64,000 bases of DNA from Paenibacillus sp. H1-7. GTDB taxonomy: Bacteria > Bacillota > Bacilli > Paenibacillales > NBRC-103111. The first letter of the stretch is position 1, and each line of letters opens with the position of its first letter. Position numbers and translations under genes: made by a program. Positions 62,830 to 64,000 of this stretch are shown here, piece by piece. The notes beneath the pieces are model-generated. The model saw only the letters and a list, made by a program, of their open reading frames with translations. It was not told the DNA's origin and searched no databases. The stretch covers positions 2,357,501 through 2,421,500 of the forward strand of contig NZ_CP031168.1 of NCBI RefSeq assembly GCF_022354825.1. Reading direction: 5' to 3'.

Positions 62830-63705
62830 ATGAAAATCGGTTTGAGCACGTATAGCTTGCTTCCCGCCATTAAAGCGGGAGAAATGTCCATACTTGACGT
62901 GATCCAGTGGATTGCAGATAACGGCGGGGAGCATATGGAAATCGTTCCTTACGGGTTTACACTGGTGGACAATCCTGAGCTGGCGGACTCCGTCCGTGAG
63001 AAAGCGAAATCGGTGGGAATCGAACTGTCCAACTATTCAATGCCGGCTAATTTTGTTCAAGCCACGGATGAAGCTTTTGAGGCGGAAGTGGCGCGAGTCA
63101 AGCAGCATGTCGATCTGGTAGCCCGTTTAGGTATGAAGCACATGCGTCATGATGTGACGGCCTTTACGATTAGTCCGGAACAGATGACGATCGGCTGGTT
63201 CGAGAATAGCCTTCCGCAAATCGTGCAGGGAAGCAGGCTTATCGCCGATTATGCGGCTCGATACGGGATTACAACTACCATTGAAAATCACGGCTTCAGC
63301 GTCCAAGCGAGCGATCGTGTACAGCGTGTGCTGCTGGCTGTAGGCCGGCCCAACTTCAAGACGACGCTAGATGTCGGCAATTTCATGTGTGTGGATGAAT
63401 CGTCCATTATTGGGGTTAAGAAAAACTTGCCTTATGCCTCCTTAGTTCATTTTAAAGATTTCTATTTTCGCCCATACGACCAGCCTCCGGGAGGCGGTAA
63501 TTGGTTCAGAACGGCTCATGGCAATTATTTGAGGGGAGCCATTATCGGGCACGGGGATATCGACATTCGCAGAATCGTTAAATTAATCAAAGAGTCTGGC
63601 TACAACGGGTATGTCACCATAGAGTTTGAAGGCATGGAAGAGTGCAGGCTCGGCTCAAAAATTGGCATGGACAATTTGCGCCGACTGTGGGAAGAAGCAA
63701 AGTAA
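62830..63705 (+). CDS. Sugar phosphate isomerase/epimerase (AP-endonuclease 2 fold)
   Basis: A 291-residue TIM-barrel protein. The start at 62830 has AAGGAGG upstream and begins KIGLSTYSLLPAI; the longer frame from 62728 is not protein-like. Metal and substrate residues are visible in TIENHGFSVQASDR, TTLDVGNFMC, LVHFKDFYF and VTIEFEG. The fold serves sugar or inositol isomerases and epimerases. No partner genes are present in the window, so the pathway may continue downstream. Confidence 0.9.
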   Translation: MKIGLSTYSLLPAIKAGEMSILDVIQWIADNGGEHMEIVPYGFTLVDNPELADSVREKAKSVGIELSNYSMPANFVQATDEAFEAEVARVKQHVDLVARLGMKHMRHDVTAFTISPEQMTIGWFENSLPQIVQGSRLIADYAARYGITTTIENHGFSVQASDRVQRVLLAVGRPNFKTTLDVGNFMCVDESSIIGVKKNLPYASLVHFKDFYFRPYDQPPGGGNWFRTAHGNYLRGAIIGHGDIDIRRIVKLIKESGYNGYVTIEFEGMEECRLGSKIGMDNLRRLWEEAK

Positions 63706-63747
63706 GAGTGACGGACCTTTGAGCTGCATAACAAAATCGACAGATAA

Positions 63748-63800
63748 AGCGGTTGCCAGCATGTATCGGCAGCTGCGTTACGCTAACAGGCGGCTTTCCA
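63748..63800 (+). repeat. Dispersed box-hairpin repeat, copy N (incomplete)
   Basis: A GC-rich section GCGGTTGCC...CGGCAGCTGC (63749-63776) precedes the box GTTACGCTAACAGGCGGC (core from 63783). It looks like the right half of an element: hairpin, then box. It starts about 45 bases after the isomerase stop. Confidence 0.6.
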
Positions 63801-63887
63801 CGTTCCATTTGCTACAGTTGATGGAGCAGGAAATTGCGGAGATAATAACTGAATAAAGGCACAATAGCAGCCGGCCATAATGAACTG

Positions 63888-63934
63888 CCCCCTAATTGTT
63901 AGACGCCACCTAACAATTGGGGGGCCGTTTTTTT
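63888..63934. terminator. Strong hairpin with T-run at the window end
   Basis: CCCCCTAATTGTTAG / CTAACAATTGGGGGG pair over 15 positions with one wobble, followed by seven or more T. It may be a terminator of the isomerase gene, or one end of a mobile element, since the gene it would serve stops 180 bases upstream. Confidence 0.7.
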
Positions 63935-64000
63935 GACCAAAAATTCGCAGAAGCCGTCTCTGCCTATTTATAAGGAATGGCATCTAATAACGATCGCAAA

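Noticed and set aside
1..64000. tRNA, rRNA and riboswitches
   Set aside because: I saw no cloverleaf-like sequence, rRNA segment or recognisable riboswitch core; weakly structured leaders cannot be excluded by eye.

Overview
The window looks like a chromosomal segment of a low-to-mid GC, spore-former-type Firmicute, most probably Paenibacillus or a close relative. The evidence is AGGAGG-type ribosome sites, YesM/YesN two-component pairs, membrane-type AraC regulators, many carbohydrate ABC transporter clusters, HxlR, ROK and LysR regulators, and catabolite-repression (cre) sites. I see no rRNA, tRNA, CRISPR, transposase or phage structural gene. The species call is inference.

Region by region. 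1-7.6 kb: a carbohydrate locus with an AraC regulator (cut by the window edge), a lipoprotein binding protein, two LplB/YtcP-type permeases and a secreted agarase-like glycoside hydrolase. 8.8-19.1 kb: a second sugar system with a giant secreted metallophosphoesterase, a ROK repressor, a binding protein, two permeases and an SGNH esterase. Three matching 25-bp palindromes suggest the ROK protein controls both the phosphoesterase and the transporter. 19.4-24.5 kb: redox and housekeeping genes (HxlR/azoreductase, an SDR dehydrogenase, a MerR-controlled NADP-binding oxidoreductase, a HAD phosphatase). 24.6-36 kb: an accessory, decaying zone of short orphan genes (DUF5071, YxiJ-like, PH-like membrane protein, ankyrin and unknowns), several of them broken, mixed with TetR/MFS, LysR, ABM, galactokinase and ArsR genes. 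36-41.2 kb: a binding protein with a YesM/YesN two-component system but no permeases. 41.3-53 kb: a stress and detoxification island (two LysR genes, isochorismatase-like hydrolase, XapX, amidohydrolase, CDGSH protein, Dps, alpha/beta hydrolase, catalase, MFS, cytochrome-oxidase-like protein, ring-cleaving dioxygenase). 53-59.6 kb: AraC, a binding protein with an upstream cre site, a large six-hairpin-type glycosidase and a beta-lactamase-fold hydrolase. 59.8-64 kb: an HD hydrolase with a LysR regulator, a small secreted protein and a sugar isomerase-like TIM-barrel protein.

The most unusual signal is a dispersed repeat family, core CTAACGGGTACGATAG. It occurs about 14 times, always on the + strand, eleven of them between 21.7 and 34.9 kb. 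Many copies start within a few bases of a same-strand stop codon, are followed by a GC-rich hairpin whose sequence differs between copies, and end in a second related box (TAACGGGCAGG). At two places box-hairpin units are stacked in tandem. The genes between copies are mostly short, unrelated and often broken, which resembles a gene-cassette array. The simplest alternative is a mobile family of terminators or REP-like elements; no integrase is visible in the window.
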